Shown: positions 52,401 to 61,899 of the stretch, piece by piece | Position numbering within the stretch: the stretch's first letter is position 1 | Layout of the letters: the number at the start of each line of letters is the position of its first letter | From: Mytilus trossulus | Lineage: Eukaryota; Mollusca; Bivalvia; Mytilida; Mytilidae | Length of the DNA: 64,000 nt | Direction of reading: 5' to 3' | NCBI RefSeq assembly: GCF_036588685.1 | Contig: NW_026963296.1 | Location: 3,224,001-3,288,000 of the forward strand | Made by a program: the position numbers and the translations under genes | Notes under the pieces: model-generated | What the model saw: only the letters and a program-made list of their open reading frames with translations | Told to the model about the DNA's origin: nothing | The model's database searches: none

Positions 52401-55400
52401 AATAAAGATCAATACAGGGAGCATTTTTTTGTGTTATATGAATACTACATCAAAATTCATTTTATTATTTCAGACTGAAGGCTTATTTGCAAGACTGAGC
52501 TCTCTGACTCATTGTCACTTAATCATGTGTCGATCATTAAATCATATCACTTCCCATACCACTACGTTCTCCTATTCATGGACCTATATTCATTTTGAAG
52601 TAGTGGTATGGTTTAAACCAAATACATCTGGCACATTGTTTACAAATAAACCTTTTTAATTAATTGATGGTGCCAAACAAGATTTTACAATTTATCTTGA
52701 TTTTTACATACATTGATATATGATCATGAAGTACATCAAACATTTTAGTAAAAAATCTGCCTTTTTAGATTTTATTTAATTCTAACATCTAACTTATCAT
52801 TTTAACATATAGATCTTATTGGTTTATTCCTTGAATGCCAACATCCTTTGTTCTACCGACAATTTACCTTTGAAATTATGTTGGCGTTCAAGGAATAGGT
52901 GCAAGTAGTTATCACAACAAAAGTGCATGCTTATCAAAACAATCATACTAATTAAACAAATAGGTAAATACAGGTAGCTGAATCTAGTTCATGTTTGTTA
53001 AGTTGTTAAAAATCATATTTTGCTGCTCCTGCTTGAACAAATATGGATTCTCTTAAAATGTATCTTTCAAAAGTGTTGCATCAATAAGTCAGGACTTTAA
53101 GGATTCCAGTTTGCACAAATTCTACAATAGACTCTTTGGACTTTGAAGTTGTTTTTTTTTCTTAAATATTTTTATAGTTGTGTGTGCTGTTATATCCTAC
53201 CATATTACTGTTTAAATTTCTTGAAACTTTGTATATGTGTTAGATTACTATTTTGTTTTATTTTTTCATTTTGTTCAGGATATTTTTTCTTGGTTATACA
53301 ATCGCACCCTTTTTTTTTTATTGTATGTGATTCCTAAAAAAAAAATGAAATCTTCATATAGTTTATATTAACTTATAAAATATTAAAATTGATATGGAAC
53401 TAAACAAATCTCTTATATCCTTTATTTAGTTTGAAATAATTGTATTAAACTAAAATGTCATTAATTTTTTTAATATTTCTTATGTTATTAACATATATTT
53501 ATTCCAAATATATTTTTTTTATAAAAAGTAATAAAACGTTTTAATTTTCTTTATTTCTTTTAAATTCTTAATAATTTTAACCCTAAAATGTTCTATTTTT
53601 CCTTATGAGAAAGTGATGAGATGTTGGATTTCTATAAATTTCATTAATTATTTTTAACAGTTAAATACTTAAAAAACACCCATTGTTATTATATAAACAT
53701 CTATTGAAATATTTTTGTTGGCATTCAAGGAATAGGTACCATATAAAATGTTGGCATTCGAGGAAGACACCATCTTATTAAATAAAACCTTTTTTAATCT
53801 AATGTTATGCCTTAAAGCTATATCAAATGATACAAACTTTAATTTAAAATTTTAAAGTTAAGGTAAAACTCCATATTATGCATATGGAGGTGCTCCTAAT
53901 TCAAGAGACTTATACTAAGAAGAAACATTTACGTTGGTTTCCTTCCCCTTACTTTTTTCCCCTGGTCAATGGCTGCCAGCAGTTCAATCAGAGACATATT
54001 ATACAAGTTTATATGTCTCTAGACAAGTCTGGTTCAATCAATGAATATTTATTTCATTTTGTATGATTAATAAAACAAGCATTCATATTTTTAGGAATGT
54101 ATAAGTCTTGAATTTGATTTATTAACATCTGACATCGATTTTTTCACTTGTCCCATCGGACAAGTAGTATGATGAATCTACTTGCCCGACACCTATTTCC
54201 ACTTGTCCCGGACAATCGGACAAACGGTAATGTCGAGCCCTGGTGGTTAATTTCTAAATAATTCAGTCTTCGCTTTGTGCCATGAAATATTTAATTTCAA
54301 AATAATTTATAGTATTTGCTATATGTGCTATGGAATCTTAATTTATTGAGAAAACTATGAATATACTGACCTGCCAAACACAATCTAAAAAAGGAGAAAA
54401 ACAGGAGATTCACTTCTCTGTTTAGTGATGGCGCATGCTGATTTGGAACAGCTGTCAGCAAATGGATGACCACCTTGTAACCATTCACGTTCTACTAAGG
54501 CTTCAAATCTAAAAAGAATACTGTGAAAGTACTTTTATTCGTGGGGTACCAATTTTCGTGGTTTTCGTTGATGACTTTATCAACGAATTTAAGTGTCCAA
54601 CGAAATAAAACAACCATTGTCCAAGTCAATACCTGGAAAGATCCCCATGTATGTATGACTACTGATATGAACAAGAGCATGTTTTGAATATCGCCAAATA
54701 CTTCAAAAGCTGTAACAGAACTACACCTGCATGCAAGATTATACCCATTTTATCTTTAATAACATAAGCTGTACAACTTTTGATCTTTAATTCTTATAAA
54801 AAATATTTTTGATCGATGAAAGTCAGATTACGGTATTGATATGCTAGTATGATAAAGAGTTCATTGTATATCCCCATAGCTCTCGATCGTACACATGGGA
54901 AATAATAATTTCATGATGGGCTTGATTTTGATAAGAATTATTTGACAATTCAAAATACGTTTATAGCATTTGTTTGTGTTACTGTTTCCTTTAGGTGACC
55001 TGTTTATGGCCTAATTAACACCTTTCATGGTCTTTAATCTGTTGATTACTTTAGTGTTGTCACTACGATTTACACGGGTCAATGTTTACTTTGCAATTTC
55101 CTTCAATCAAGACTATTTGCAAACTTCGTGTCTAAAGGCTTTAATTCTTTCCAATATTCTTTTTTAAGAAAATTAAAATCCACGAATTTAAAAACCCAAC
55201 GAACATGTAAATATTGCTCAAACCACGAAAATTGATGCCCACGAATTAAAGTACTTTCACAGTAAATAAGATTAGGACCAACTTCGGTCAATGGTCGGTA
55301 AATGGATGTCCACCTTGTAATCTAGATTTCAAATTTATCAATAAATATGATTAGGACCAACTTGGGTCAAAGGTCAGCAAACAAATATTTTAATTTAACA

Positions 55401-58400
55401 ATTCATGACTAGCACAAAAGGTTTAAAATTATGGAGTAAATAACCATGTCAAAAGGCAGGTCTTTACAATAAAAATAACATTTAAGTTGTGTAACATTGT
55501 AGCATCTTCTTCCATTCAGGAAAAATTTAACTGATTGTTTTATTTTTATTAATTTAAAGAACAATGTCACCTGACATTAAAAATTAATTCTAATATGACG
55601 TGCTTCTTTCGCTTAATGATTAAACCCATGCTCTAAATCCAATAATATTTTTGGCACATGCGTATATTTACTACTGCATGATAATGCATTTTATCAAATT
55701 GGCATGCATTTAATATATTTTATTAACTTAAACGATTTACATGTTTCATTTATTATGACTGTAATGTGTTGCATTCCGAAGTTGACATATTTGACCTAGA
55801 TACGACAACCGTTCCTGCTGGCTGTTCAAAAACTCCTCTCTCTGAAAAATCACATTGCCAGCCGTTTGCTTCTTTACAAACAAAAAAGGGTGGTTCATGG
55901 AAGAGCCTACACAATTGCTTTACCCTTATCACACATCGGACATAGAAATTACCTCAATTGTCCTAATCAGAATCAAAGTAATTGATGCAAGCTATACTTA
56001 ATTGAAGTTTTAACATGGGTAGGCATTATATTCGTGTTATTTTAGCCCTCACTATCGCTCAGGCAAAAATAATGATGAATATAATGCCTACCCATGTTAA
56101 AACTACGATAAAGTATAGCTTGCATCAATTATTTCTTAAACAAATATACAGTTCTGGTTTGCATTCAGTTATATTAAAAAAAAAAAAAAAAAGCTGCATA
56201 TACTGTAGAAAGGCTTGCATAGTCTGCGGTTTTATTCTCCAAAATTGGACCTGCTAGACGGGGTGCAGCTATAGAGTACAATAAGTAAGAAATAAGAGAA
56301 AAATTTCAATATGTGCTTATGTTGTAAATTTTTGGATGAAATGTATACAAATTGAATGGAACAGTCATTTTTATCTGTTTAAATGGAAATGTTTATTAAA
56401 ATAAATTTTAAATAAGATAAGATATAGTTGGATACAGGTTGTTTGTTAAGCCTTATCTGAAAGAAGTAGAGAAAGAGGTAAATCAGCATGTAGGGGTGGG
56501 GACATAAATTATCCATGTTTCTTTAAGTAAACGGGACATACAAGTATTAGTTATAGTCAAAGTTTCAACAATAACCCAGTATTGCATTAATGGTGTCATA
56601 AGAATTATTTATAGCTTTGTGTCACAGTATAGGGAAAACGGTAGTATTACATTTTCCCAGCATTAGGTTGACCTTTTGTGTACCCAAGACAGGTGAAGGA
56701 AGTCAACTTAGGGGCGCTGTGATTGGATGTAAGGGTACACTATATTTTTATATTTATCTATGAATAACTGCAGTGTGTAAATTTACAATATAAATTTTAA
56801 AACCTATTGAAATATTTTCTAGAAAATTATTCGAAAAGGCTTCCAAAATTTCATAAATTTGGTGCAAAATGACGGTGGGCATGGATAACATAAACAAGCT
56901 CCGTTGGAAATTGGTCATGATACTATTTGGCTTCAATTTTTAGAATACAGTAATAAAGTACTAACACCACACATAACTGTTTTATCCAGGTTTTTATTAT
57001 TAAAACTGGTAAATTTAGAAAATGTTAGTATTGTCGCCTATGGCAGAATAAATAGTACCGTTTTCCCTTTAAACATACACAAGTTTCTAAATTGGTTTTT
57101 AAGTGAATTAAACTTATTTTAACAATCATGAATTGTTCTAGAATCATTTACAAGCAGTTTCAGCTTCTGTTTGATGATGGAAAACAGGTTTTTCCAAGAA
57201 AATACCGAAAAACGACCGCACAGGATTTGAAATTACCGGAGTTTCATTAGACCTTTTCAAACAGTTACAAAAAGTTTTTTACCTAAAATTTCGTGGGGAG
57301 AAGGGGGTGCGGACTTTGTACCAGTGCGAACTATACAAGCCTTTCTACGGTAACTGCTTAAAAAAAGACCAAAATAATCCAAAATTGTTCACCCATTAAT
57401 GGTCCTACAGTCATGGTCCAATATAAGTTGTACAAGGGAGGTAACCTGTAAAGTTGTATCAAATCCCTCAAATCCATGGACCAATACTGAAGCCCCTGTA
57501 AAATACAACAACAAAAACTCAATTAAAGAGTGATGGACTAGCACAGGGGAGGTAATCCTGTGTTGTATCAAATCCCTCAGATCCATGGACCAATACCGAA
57601 GCCCCTGTAAAATACAACAACAAAAACTCAATTATAGTGTGATGGACTAGCACAGGGGAGGTAATCCTGTGTTGTATCAAATCCCTCAGATCCATGGACC
57701 AATACCGAAGCCCCTGTAAAATACAACAACAAAAACTCAATTATAGTGTGATGGACTAGCACAGGGGAGGTAATCCTGTGTTGTATCAAATCCCTCAGAT
57801 CCATGAACCAATACTGAAGCTCTGTAAGAATACAACAATTGATTGTTCACCTGAGCGCAGCTGGTTATGAACGCAGAGGTCCAACCCTTAACAGTTGGGG
57901 CAAAAATGGACACAATATTCGCGCTTGATACAGGTCTGACTTTGGATTGTAATTAAATATTTGACACAAATAGTTTTCTGACACAGAATAACTGTAGTCA
58001 AAGAACTTAGAATTGGTAATATAATTTGAATTTATATTCAATTTATGCTTTTGTGCAATACATTATGCTGTTGCATATTGACCACTCCCCCACCACACAA
58101 ACACACAAAAAGCTTTTAATCTAACCCGCCATCCTTTTTTTTGCCAAAAAAAAATATTTGAAAATTTTCTTTTTAATTTCTGAAATCTGAAATGAGAAAA
58201 TATTTCCCCTCCCCCCAAATGGTACAATAGATATAGGAAGATGTGGTGTGAGTGCCAATGAGACAACTCTCCATCCAAATAACAATTTAAAAAAGTAAAC
58301 CATTATAGGTCAATGTACAGCCTTCAACACGGAGCCTTGGCTCACACGGATTAACAAGCTATAAAGGGCCCTAAAATTACTAGTGTAAAACCATTCAGAC

Positions 58401-59382
58401 GGGAAAACCAAGTCTAATCTATATAAAAAAACAAGAAACGAGAAACACGTATAAATTACATAAACAAACGACAACTACTGTACATCAGATTCCACATTAC
58501 AATCATATCTTCAGAATTTATACACTGTGCTACAGTACAAGTACACATTAGAATCATAACTTCAGAATTTATACACTGTGCTACAGTACAAATACACATT
58601 ACAATCATACCTTCAGAATCTATACACTGTGCTACAGTACAAATACACATTACAATCATACCTCCAGAATCCATACACTGTGCTACAGTACAAGTACACA
58701 TTACAATCATACCTTCAGAATCTATACACTGTGCTACAGTACAAGTACACATTAGAATCATACCTTCAGAATCTATACACTGTGCTACAGTACAAGTACA
58801 CATTTGAATCATAACTTCAGAATCTATACACTGTGCTACTCTGACTTCTCTTGAACTGAATTTTAATGTGCGTATTGTTATTCGTTTACTTTTCTACATT
58901 GGTTAGAGGTATAGGGGGAGGGTTGAGATCTCACAAACATGTTTAACCCCGCCGCATTTTTGCGCCTGTCCCAAGTCAGGAGCCTCTGGCCTTTGTTAGT
59001 CTTGTATTATTTTAATTTTAGTTTCTTGTGTACAATTTGGATATTAGTATGGCGTTCATCATCACTGGACTAGTATATATTTGTTTAGGGGCCAGCTGAA
59101 GGACGCCTCCAGGTGCGGGAATTTCTCGCTACATTGAAGACCTGTTGGTGACCTTCTGCTGTTGTTTTTTATTTGGTCGGGTTGTTGTCTCTTTGACACA
59201 TTCCCCATTTCCATTCTCAATTTTACAGTACAAGTATACATTAGAATCATACCTTCAGAATCTATACTTCTTTGCTACAGTACAAGCACACTTTAGTATA
59301 TCTTTGACATGCGATAACCAGTTACTGGATTCTAACTTTGATATAAACCATTTGTCCATACTACTGGTGTTGTCAAGAGACG
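46370..59382 (-). CDS. MTMR9: Myotubularin-related protein 9, 3' half (eight exons)
   Basis: Eight exons join with consistent splice phases into the C-terminal part of a myotubularin. Diagnostic blocks in order: SMDKWFISKLESSNWLSHVK, GASVLVHGFEGFDTTLQ, GFEALVEREWLQGGHPF, SPVFLLFLDCVWQ, QFPCSFEFNEEFLVLL, QFGTFLCNNGKK, RVIWPSVAPQSLVLWSGLYQ and a coiled-coil stretch ending KVTKLRRQLASLE. The FEFNEEFL and WPSVAPQSL blocks point to MTMR9 rather than to MTMR6/7/8. The P-loop reads VHGFEGFDTT where active family members have HCxxGxDR, so Cys and Arg are missing: the protein is a pseudophosphatase. MTMR9 is known to bind MTMR6/7/8 through the C-terminal coiled coil and stimulate their 3-phosphoinositide phosphatase activity on endosomal membranes. 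Exons encoding the N-terminal PH-GRAM part lie right of the window. Two exons carry frame breaks, so this copy may be damaged, or the assembly may contain indels. Confidence 0.9.
47583..47710 (-). CDS. MTMR9: MTMR9 exon, start of the C-terminal coiled coil
   Basis: 128 nt between acceptor GTTTTTGCAG and donor GTAACC. It reads VLWSGLYQRSIIDQSK then QKEAWQEVSKIREYDKEL and RSKVTKLR. The second half is charged and heptad-like, fitting the coiled coil through which MTMR9 pairs with active MTMRs. Confidence 0.9.
47818..48060 (+). mobile_element. CAAGAATGTGTCC element, 3'-truncated copy in an MTMR9 intron
   Basis: Starts CAAGAATGTGTCCATAGAAT and runs to the GACAAAAAGACAGACAAATG region, without the GGGGCATAAC end. 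It lies 40 bp from the exon at 48101. Confidence 0.7.
48101..48200 (-). CDS. MTMR9: MTMR9 exon VIWPSVAPQSL
   Basis: 100 nt between acceptor TATTTACAG and donor GTATGT. It encodes TYLARPEVLQKYLNPMY, DPNP and RVIWPSVAPQSL. The IWPSVAPQSL block with a following LW is characteristic of MTMR9 and is what fixes the subfamily. Confidence 0.93.
48338..48710 (+). repeat. 22-bp minisatellite array in an MTMR9 intron
   Basis: About 16 units of ATCTCATGTGTAACCCACAT plus GT (anchors 48361 and 48383). The unit is itself imperfectly palindromic (ATGTG...CACAT), and some units read CTACGTG instead. Confidence 0.92.
49049..49118 (-). CDS. MTMR9: MTMR9 exon TFLCNNGKK
   Basis: 70 nt between acceptor TATTTTTAG and donor GTAATT. 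With the split glycine codon from the previous exon it reads GTFLCNNGKKRKECKL and then SSRTVSLW, the conserved strand region that closes the phosphatase-like domain. Phases (1 in, 2 out) agree with both neighbours. Confidence 0.9.
49225..49690 (+). repeat. 31-bp minisatellite array in an MTMR9 intron
   Basis: Units of GACACCTGGTTGACAAATGG plus TCTATTTTGAT (anchors 49321 and 49352), most regular at 49290-49490, decaying outwards into GACATATGGT variants. Confidence 0.9.
49864..49948 (-). CDS. MTMR9: MTMR9 exon QFPCSFEFNEEF
   Basis: 85 nt between acceptor TACATTGTAG and donor GTAAGT. It reads IWQQFPCSFEFNEEFLVLL then FEHTYSSQFG, one of the most conserved blocks of the myotubularin catalytic-like domain. 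Its acceptor region is present in three tandem copies (49930-50075). Confidence 0.93.
49930..50075 (-). repeat. 44-bp triplication of an MTMR9 splice acceptor
   Basis: The segment spanning the acceptor and first bases of the exon (minus strand ...TGTAG then ATATGGCAACAGTTTC) occurs three times at 44-bp spacing (TGCCATATCTAC at 49941, 49985; variant at 50029). The copy nearest the exon is the functional one. Using either upstream acceptor would add 44 or 88 nt, neither a multiple of three. Confidence 0.85.
50095..50505 (+). repeat. Dispersed repeat (GAAGTTGTTGAGTGATGA family), uninterrupted copy
   Basis: Same order of motifs as 775-2335, ending CAGTATACCCCCACTTGTTT. It shows the uninterrupted sequence at the point where copy 1 carries the inverted-repeat element. 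Confidence 0.75.
50683..50962 (+). repeat. Dispersed repeat ending in CTTTGACACATTCCCC
   Basis: GTCCCAAGTCAGGAGCCTCT, GGGGCCAGCTGAAG and GGTTGTTGTCTCTTTGACAC in order, the same as 58940-59226. I recognise this as a common mussel repeat. Confidence 0.75.
51060..52072 (+). repeat. 28-bp minisatellite array in an MTMR9 intron
   Basis: About 36 units of GTGTAAAGTCAATGGAACAT plus GACTGAAG (anchors 51421 and 51449). Higher-order copies exist, for example the block with GTTAATGG then CTGAAAGTG recurs at 51255 and 51670. Confidence 0.92.
52229..54242. mobile_element. Possible 2-kb inverted-repeat element
   Basis: Left end CAGGCCTCTACATTATCATT and right end (inverted) CAGGGCTCGACATTACCGTT are alike, both followed by repeated CACTTGTCC...GGACAAGT blocks. 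The CAGGG start recalls hAT-type ends, but a matching 8-bp target duplication is not evident (only GTGGT on both sides). The interior (52830-53770) is AT-rich with scattered GTTGGCATTCAAGGAATAGG copies; no transposase. Confidence 0.4.
54371..54508 (-). CDS. MTMR9: MTMR9 exon FEALVEREW, one-base deletion in a T run
   Basis: 138 nt between acceptor TTCTTTTTAG and donor GTCAGT. It encodes FEALVEREWLQGGHPF, ADSCSKSACAITKQRSE and SPVFLLF. Then CTCCTTTTTTAGATTG has six T where seven are needed to read FLLFLDCVWQ; as written the frame hits TAG. With one more T the exon length (139) matches the phases of both neighbours. A homopolymer error in the assembly or a real disabling mutation would both fit. 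Confidence 0.85.
54519..55264. mobile_element. ~745-bp MITE-like element with 45-bp inverted ends
   Basis: Left end TACTGTGAAAGTACTTTTAT and CCAATTTTCGTGGTTTTCG; right end inverted CCACGAAAATTGATGCCCAC and AATTAAAGTACTTTCACAGTA. Its left end is only 10 bp from the acceptor of the MTMR9 exon at 54508. Confidence 0.82.
55265..55978. other. MTMR9 intron, no exon seen
   Basis: AT-rich. A short direct copy of the region just before it (GATTAGGACCAACTTSGGTCAA) occurs at 55269 and 55349. Confidence 0.5.
55979..56130. mobile_element. Foldback element, ~68-bp arms
   Basis: AATTGATGCAAGCTATACTT, TTTTAACATGGGTAGGCATT and ATATTC at the left recur inverted at the right end (56130 back to about 56065). 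The ~15-bp centre is CCTCACTATCGCTCAGG. Confidence 0.82.
56131..57390. other. MTMR9 intron, no exon seen
   Basis: AT-rich with a poly-A run at 56175-56191. Nothing with coding character bounded by splice sites. Confidence 0.5.
57393..57495 (-). CDS. MTMR9: MTMR9 exon with the degenerate P-loop
   Basis: 103 nt between acceptor TATTTTACAG and donor GTGAAC. It encodes GASVLVHGFEGFDTTLQ, then VTSLVQLILDHDCRTING. In active myotubularins the loop reads HCxxGxDR; here it is HGFEGFDT, lacking the nucleophilic Cys and the phosphate-binding Arg, as expected of MTMR9. Phase 2 at both ends, matching its neighbours. Three truncated copies of its first half lie upstream. Confidence 0.9.
57496..57840 (-). 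pseudogene. Three truncated tandem copies of the MTMR9 P-loop exon
   Basis: Copies of the acceptor plus the first ~45 nt of the exon recur at 109-111 bp spacing (GGTAACC/GGTAATCC anchor at 57440, 57551, 57660 and 57769). Exon-like starts are at 57604, 57713 and 57821. Each reads ASVLVHGSEGFDTT or a near variant and then diverges from the real exon after ACAAC, losing the rest of the coding part and the donor. Two of the three keep TTTTACAG acceptors. Confidence 0.85.
58225..58450 (+). repeat. Dispersed repeat (GAGACAACTCTCCATCCAA family)
   Basis: GAGACAACTCTCCATCCAAA, CATTATAGGTCAATGTACAG, CTTCAACACGGAGCCTTGGC and TAAAACCATTCAGACGGG in order. A diverged relative is at 3835-3970. Confidence 0.72.
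58490..58860 (-). repeat. 51-bp x7 array made from the 3' end of an MTMR9 exon
   Basis: Seven units exactly 51 bp apart (anchor TACACTGTG at 58521, 58572, 58623, 58674, 58725, 58776, 58827). On the minus strand each unit contains the exon end GTAGCACAGTGTATAGATTC followed, in most units, by the donor GTATGA, and translates to VAQCIDSEG, the residues that should precede GASVLVHG. Because 51 is a multiple of three, both strands stay open through the array. A dispersed repeat (58940-59226) separates the array from the parent exon. Confidence 0.85.
58940..59226 (+). repeat. Dispersed repeat inserted beside the 51-bp exon-edge array
   Basis: Same motifs as 50683-50962. It separates the array from its parent MTMR9 exon at 59253, so it entered after the duplication began. 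Confidence 0.75.
59253..59382 (-). CDS. MTMR9: MTMR9 exon with SMDKW block, frame broken near its 3' end
   Basis: 130 nt between acceptor CTCAATTTCAG and donor GTATGA. It reads SLDNTSSMDKWFISKL then ESSNWLSHVKDILKCACTVA, a clear myotubularin block. After GTAGCA the expected CAGTGTATAG is replaced by AAGAAGTATAG, one base longer, so the last six codons fall out of frame (TGA appears). The 51-bp copies just downstream keep the uninterrupted form AQCIDSEG. Either this exon is mutated or the base is an assembly error. Confidence 0.8.
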
Positions 59383-59689
59383 CTGAAATTGAGACATTAC
59401 AGACTAAAAAACTGACATATCAGCATGGACAACGCTGGAACATTTTAATGTAATGCACAAAAACTGCTACATAATTTTTTTATAGACAGACAAGGGTAAA
59501 ACTTACGGCGATAGGCTATCATTATAGAACTTGTCCGAGATATTGCTGATATTAACCTAGAGTAGAAGTGTTATAAATATCTGACAAGAATTTTACCTAT
59601 GAGAGAACTCGCAAGGCCATTTCCATCAATTAATATTTCCAAGGGACATAACTCTTTTAATAAATGGAGAATGTGTCCCCGCTTGCATA

Positions 59690-61130
59690 CATTATAAAGG
59701 GACATAACTAAAAAACAAGAAAAGTGACCCTACCCAAATTTGTACTTGATCTGAGTTTTGTGGTAATAAGTATTGTGTATAGGTTTCATAATGTTTGGTT
59801 GGGGCAAACTTAAGTTACAGAACAGAAACTAAAAATTTTGCAATTTTTCCATTTATAAAGAGGCATAACTCGAGAATGTTAAAGTGACCCCACCAAAATT
59901 CAAACTTGATCTGAGTTTTGTGGTAATAAGCATTGTGTATAAGTTTCATAACATTTGGTTGAAGCAAACTTAAGTTAGAGAACAGAAACCAATTTTGGGA
60001 CGTACAGACGGACGGAAACTAAAAACTTTGCAATTTTTCCATTTATAAAGGGACACAACTCTAGACCAGTTAACGTGAAGCCACCAAAATTCAAACTTGA
60101 TCTGTGTTTTGTGGTTATAAGCATTGTGTATCAGTTTTATATCATTTGGTTGAGGCAAACTCAAGTTAGAGAACAGAAACCAATTTTGGGACGTACAGAC
60201 GGACGGAAACTAAAAACTTTGCAATTTTTCCATTTATAAAGGGACACAACTCTAGAACAGTTAAGGTGAAGCCACCAAAATTCAAACTTGATCTGTGTTT
60301 TCTCGTAATAAGCATTACGTATAAGTTTTATATTATTTGGTAGAGGCAAACTTAAGTTAGAGAACAGAAACTTAAAATTTTGTAATGTTTTCATTTACAA
60401 AGGGACATAACTCCAGAACAGTTAAAGTGAAGCCACCAAAATTCAAACCTGATCTGTGTTTTGTCGTAATAAGCATTATGTATAAGTTTTGGTAACATTT
60501 GGTAGAGGCAAACTTAAGTTACAGAACAGAAACTTAAAATTTTGTAATGTTTTCATTTACAAAGGGACAAAACTCTAGAATGGTTAGAGTGACGCTACCA
60601 AAATTCAACCTTGATCTGTATTATGTGGTAATAAGCATTGTGTATAAGTTTCATAACATTTCGTTGAGGCAAACTTAAGTTAGAGAACAGAAACCAATTT
60701 TGGGACGTACAGACGGACGGAAACTAAAAACTTTGCAATTTTTCCATTTATAAAGGTACACAACTCTAGAACAGTTAAAGTGACGCCACCAAAATTCAAA
60801 CTTGATCTGTGTTTTGTGGTTATAAGCATTGTGTATCAGTTTTATAACATTTGGTTGAGGCAAACTCAAGTTAGAGAACAGAAACCAATTTTGGGACGTA
60901 CAGACGGACGGAAACTAAAAACTTTGCAATTTTTCCATTTATAAAGGGACACAACTCTAGAACAGTTAAAGTGACGCCACCAAAATTCAAACTTGATCTG
61001 TGTTTTGTGGTTATAAGCATTGTGTATCAGTTTTATAACATTTGGTTGAGGCAAACTCAAGTTTTGGTTGAGGCAAACTCAAGTTAGAGAACAGAAACCA
61101 ATTTTGGGACGTACACCCGTACGTACCTAC
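59690..61130 (+). repeat. ~191-bp tandem repeat, about seven copies
   Basis: GGGACGTACAGACGGACGGA recurs at 59997, 60188, 60702 and 60893 (191 bp within pairs; units between lack it), with AAATTCAAACTTGATCTGTG and CATTTGGTTGAGGCAAACT in each copy. A 22-bp stutter lies at 61045-61083. Short minus-strand open frames recur because the unit recurs. Confidence 0.88.
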
Positions 61131-61489
61131 ATACAGACAAGGGTAAAACTTAATGCCCCCTCCGCTACAGCAGGGGCATAAAAATAGTTGATCGGCCACC
61201 ATGATAGAACTTGTCTGAGATATTGCTAATATTAACCTATAGAATGAGTTTTATAAAAATCTGGCAAGAATTGTACCCATGAGAGCGCTAACAAGACGGC
61301 CAGGACAGACACCCAGTATTTGCATGTCCCCCGCAACGCTTTGCGCAGGGGACAATAAAAGCTTATTTTTTCGTCAATTTTGACACTAAGAATGCATCTT
61401 ATACCTACACACAGTTTGTTTGTTAAAGTCATAAGGGCAGATTTTACAGTATTGTGTTCTGTCTCCTACTTTCATGTTGCTAACGTGAC

Positions 61490-61895
61490 CGAGACAAAAA
61501 TGAGTAACATTAGCGACATTTGGACATGTCACATGAGCAACAACATCTTTAAAAGATAAAATGTATGCACACAGTGATGTTTAATATATGCCTGGAGTAA
61601 TAAAATTGTCCAGTCTAGTTTAGAATTTCTAAATATACAGAATGTCATTTGCAGGCGTACTTTATATCAAATGAATACACAAGAAACCAAAAAAAAAGTA
61701 ACATTAGCGACATTTGGACATGTCACATGAGCAACAACATCTTTAAAAGTTAAAATGTATGCACACAGTGATGTTTAATATATGCCTGGAGTAATAAAAT
61801 TGTACAGTCTGGTTTAGAATTTCTAAATATACAGAATGTCATTTGTAGGTGTACTTTATATCAAATGAATACACAAGAAACCAATTCGTAATAGT
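61490..61895 (+). repeat. ~195-bp x2 tandem repeat
   Basis: GTAACATTAGCGACATTTGG with CACATGAGCAACAACATCTT occurs at 61504 and 61699, nearly identical over the full unit; a third start (GTAACATTAGCAACATC) is at 61894. Confidence 0.88.
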
Positions 61896-61899
61896 AACA

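Noticed and set aside
58456-58814. Coding frames on both strands through the 51-bp array
   Set aside because: Both follow from a 51-bp period without stops; the array derives from an exon edge plus intron sequence.
60161-61060. Repeated minus-strand open frames of about 64 codons
   Set aside because: They recur only because the 191-bp unit recurs; no splice or start signals, and the frame varies between copies.
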